Shown in pieces: positions 7,394 to 7,626 of a DNA stretch of 7,626 nucleotides. The notes below the pieces were generated by a model. That model made no database searches, had not been told where the DNA came from, and worked only from the letters and a program-made list of their open reading frames with translations. The stretch spans positions 1 to 7,626 of the forward strand of contig CAUGKZ010000074.1 in the NCBI GenBank assembly GCA_959600065.1, read 5' to 3'. This stretch comes from an uncultured Kroppenstedtia sp. (GTDB lineage: Bacteria > Bacillota > Bacilli > Thermoactinomycetales > DSM-45169). Position 1 is the stretch's first letter, and each line of letters begins with the position of its first letter. The translations under genes were made by a program, and so were the position numbers.

Positions 7394-7411
7394 TTTCCCG
7401 GATCTGGGAAA
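7394..7411. repeat. Small perfect inverted repeat upstream of the SplA gene
   Basis: TTTCCC (7394-7399) and GGGAAA (7406-7411) are separated by GGATCT. It lies 36 bases before the SplA-domain start, so it could be an operator or a leader hairpin of that gene. No T-run follows on either strand, so it is not a terminator. Significance is uncertain. Confidence 0.4.
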
Positions 7412-7446
7412 CATAAGGGCATCCAAAGCTGTGGAAAGGTGATACC

Positions 7447-7626
7447 ATGGATGAAAATCAGGGACACTCGCCGATTCAGGCAGGAGACATCGTTTATGTA
7501 ATGGTGCGAAATCCTCACGCGCAAGACGTGGCCAACATACAGGAAGCCGCAGTGGTTCGTGATCCAAAAGGGGCTGGCGATTTGAGCCTGTTCTTGTACG
7601 AAACCCACTACCCCATGAATGAAGAA
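7447..7626 (+). CDS. splA: SplA-domain transcriptional regulator, 3' end outside window (partial)
   Basis: The first 60 codons are present and the frame is open at the window edge. AAAGGTGAT at 7435-7443 matches the 16S anti-Shine-Dalgarno well and precedes the ATG at 7447. The visible sequence (AGDIVYVMVRNPHAQDVANI, then AAVVRDPKG and LSLFLYETHYPMNEE) resembles the SplA domain as I remember it from Bacillus: a small TRAP-like protein of about 80 residues. In B. subtilis SplA restrains expression of splAB, whose second gene encodes the radical-SAM spore photoproduct lyase that repairs UV lesions at germination. By that precedent splB should lie just right of the window. I found no convincing sigma-G promoter upstream. 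The family call rests on memory of the motif. Confidence 0.7.
   Translation, partial: MDENQGHSPIQAGDIVYVMVRNPHAQDVANIQEAAVVRDPKGAGDLSLFLYETHYPMNEE

Noticed and set aside
7385..7420. Sigma-G promoter for the SplA gene (CATAAGG as -10)
   Set aside because: The -10 matches the forespore consensus only partly and nothing like the -35 motif is found at 17-18 bases.

Overview
The window looks like a chromosomal segment from a spore-forming, low-to-middle GC Gram-positive bacterium (Bacillota). I suspect a Thermoactinomycetaceae- or Bacillaceae-like organism. The reasons are strong GGAGG-type ribosome binding sites, GTG and TTG starts, intrinsic terminators with U-tails, a CIRCE operator in front of groES-groEL, a rex-tatC-groESL order that resembles the Bacillus rex-tatAC-groESL neighbourhood, and a SplA-type regulator of spore photoproduct repair at the right edge. 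The family assignment is inference; nothing in the window proves it.

Layout. Bases 2-1336 (+) hold the 3' part of a C69-family dipeptidase whose N-terminus lies left of the window. A small unrecognised gene at 1397-1603 (-) converges on it; a hairpin with a minus-strand T-tail separates the two, and a second minus-strand terminator-like hairpin lies directly upstream of the small gene. Bases 1655-1870 hold no convincing gene. Bases 1872-2079 look like an extended -10 promoter followed by a structured 5' leader. That leader opens a probable operon: a MoCF_biosynth-type molybdopterin-binding protein (2080-3075), the redox-sensing repressor Rex (3132-3812) and the Tat translocase subunit TatC (3848-4642). 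An intrinsic terminator at 4652-4684 ends it. No tatA sits between rex and tatC.

Bases 4685-5110 form a long gap without a convincing gene but with clear structure: a compound palindrome with a GGAA tetraloop, an in-phase duplicated 23-base segment, and a terminator-like hairpin followed by eight Ts. The heat-shock operon follows: a sigma-A promoter (TTGCAA, 17 bases, TATTAT), a perfect CIRCE operator at the start of the transcript, groES (5220-5501), groEL (5552-7186), a 22-bp tandem duplication covering the groEL stop codon, and a strong terminator at 7297-7344. The window ends inside a SplA-domain gene (7447 onward).

How the genes relate: the molybdopterin-binding protein, Rex and TatC make sense together because many molybdoenzymes are respiratory, redox-controlled and exported folded through Tat; their shared purpose here is inference. 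GroES and GroEL form the chaperonin, under probable HrcA control. The most interesting unexplained material is non-coding: the leader at 1885-2079 and the structured, duplicated gap at 4760-5105.
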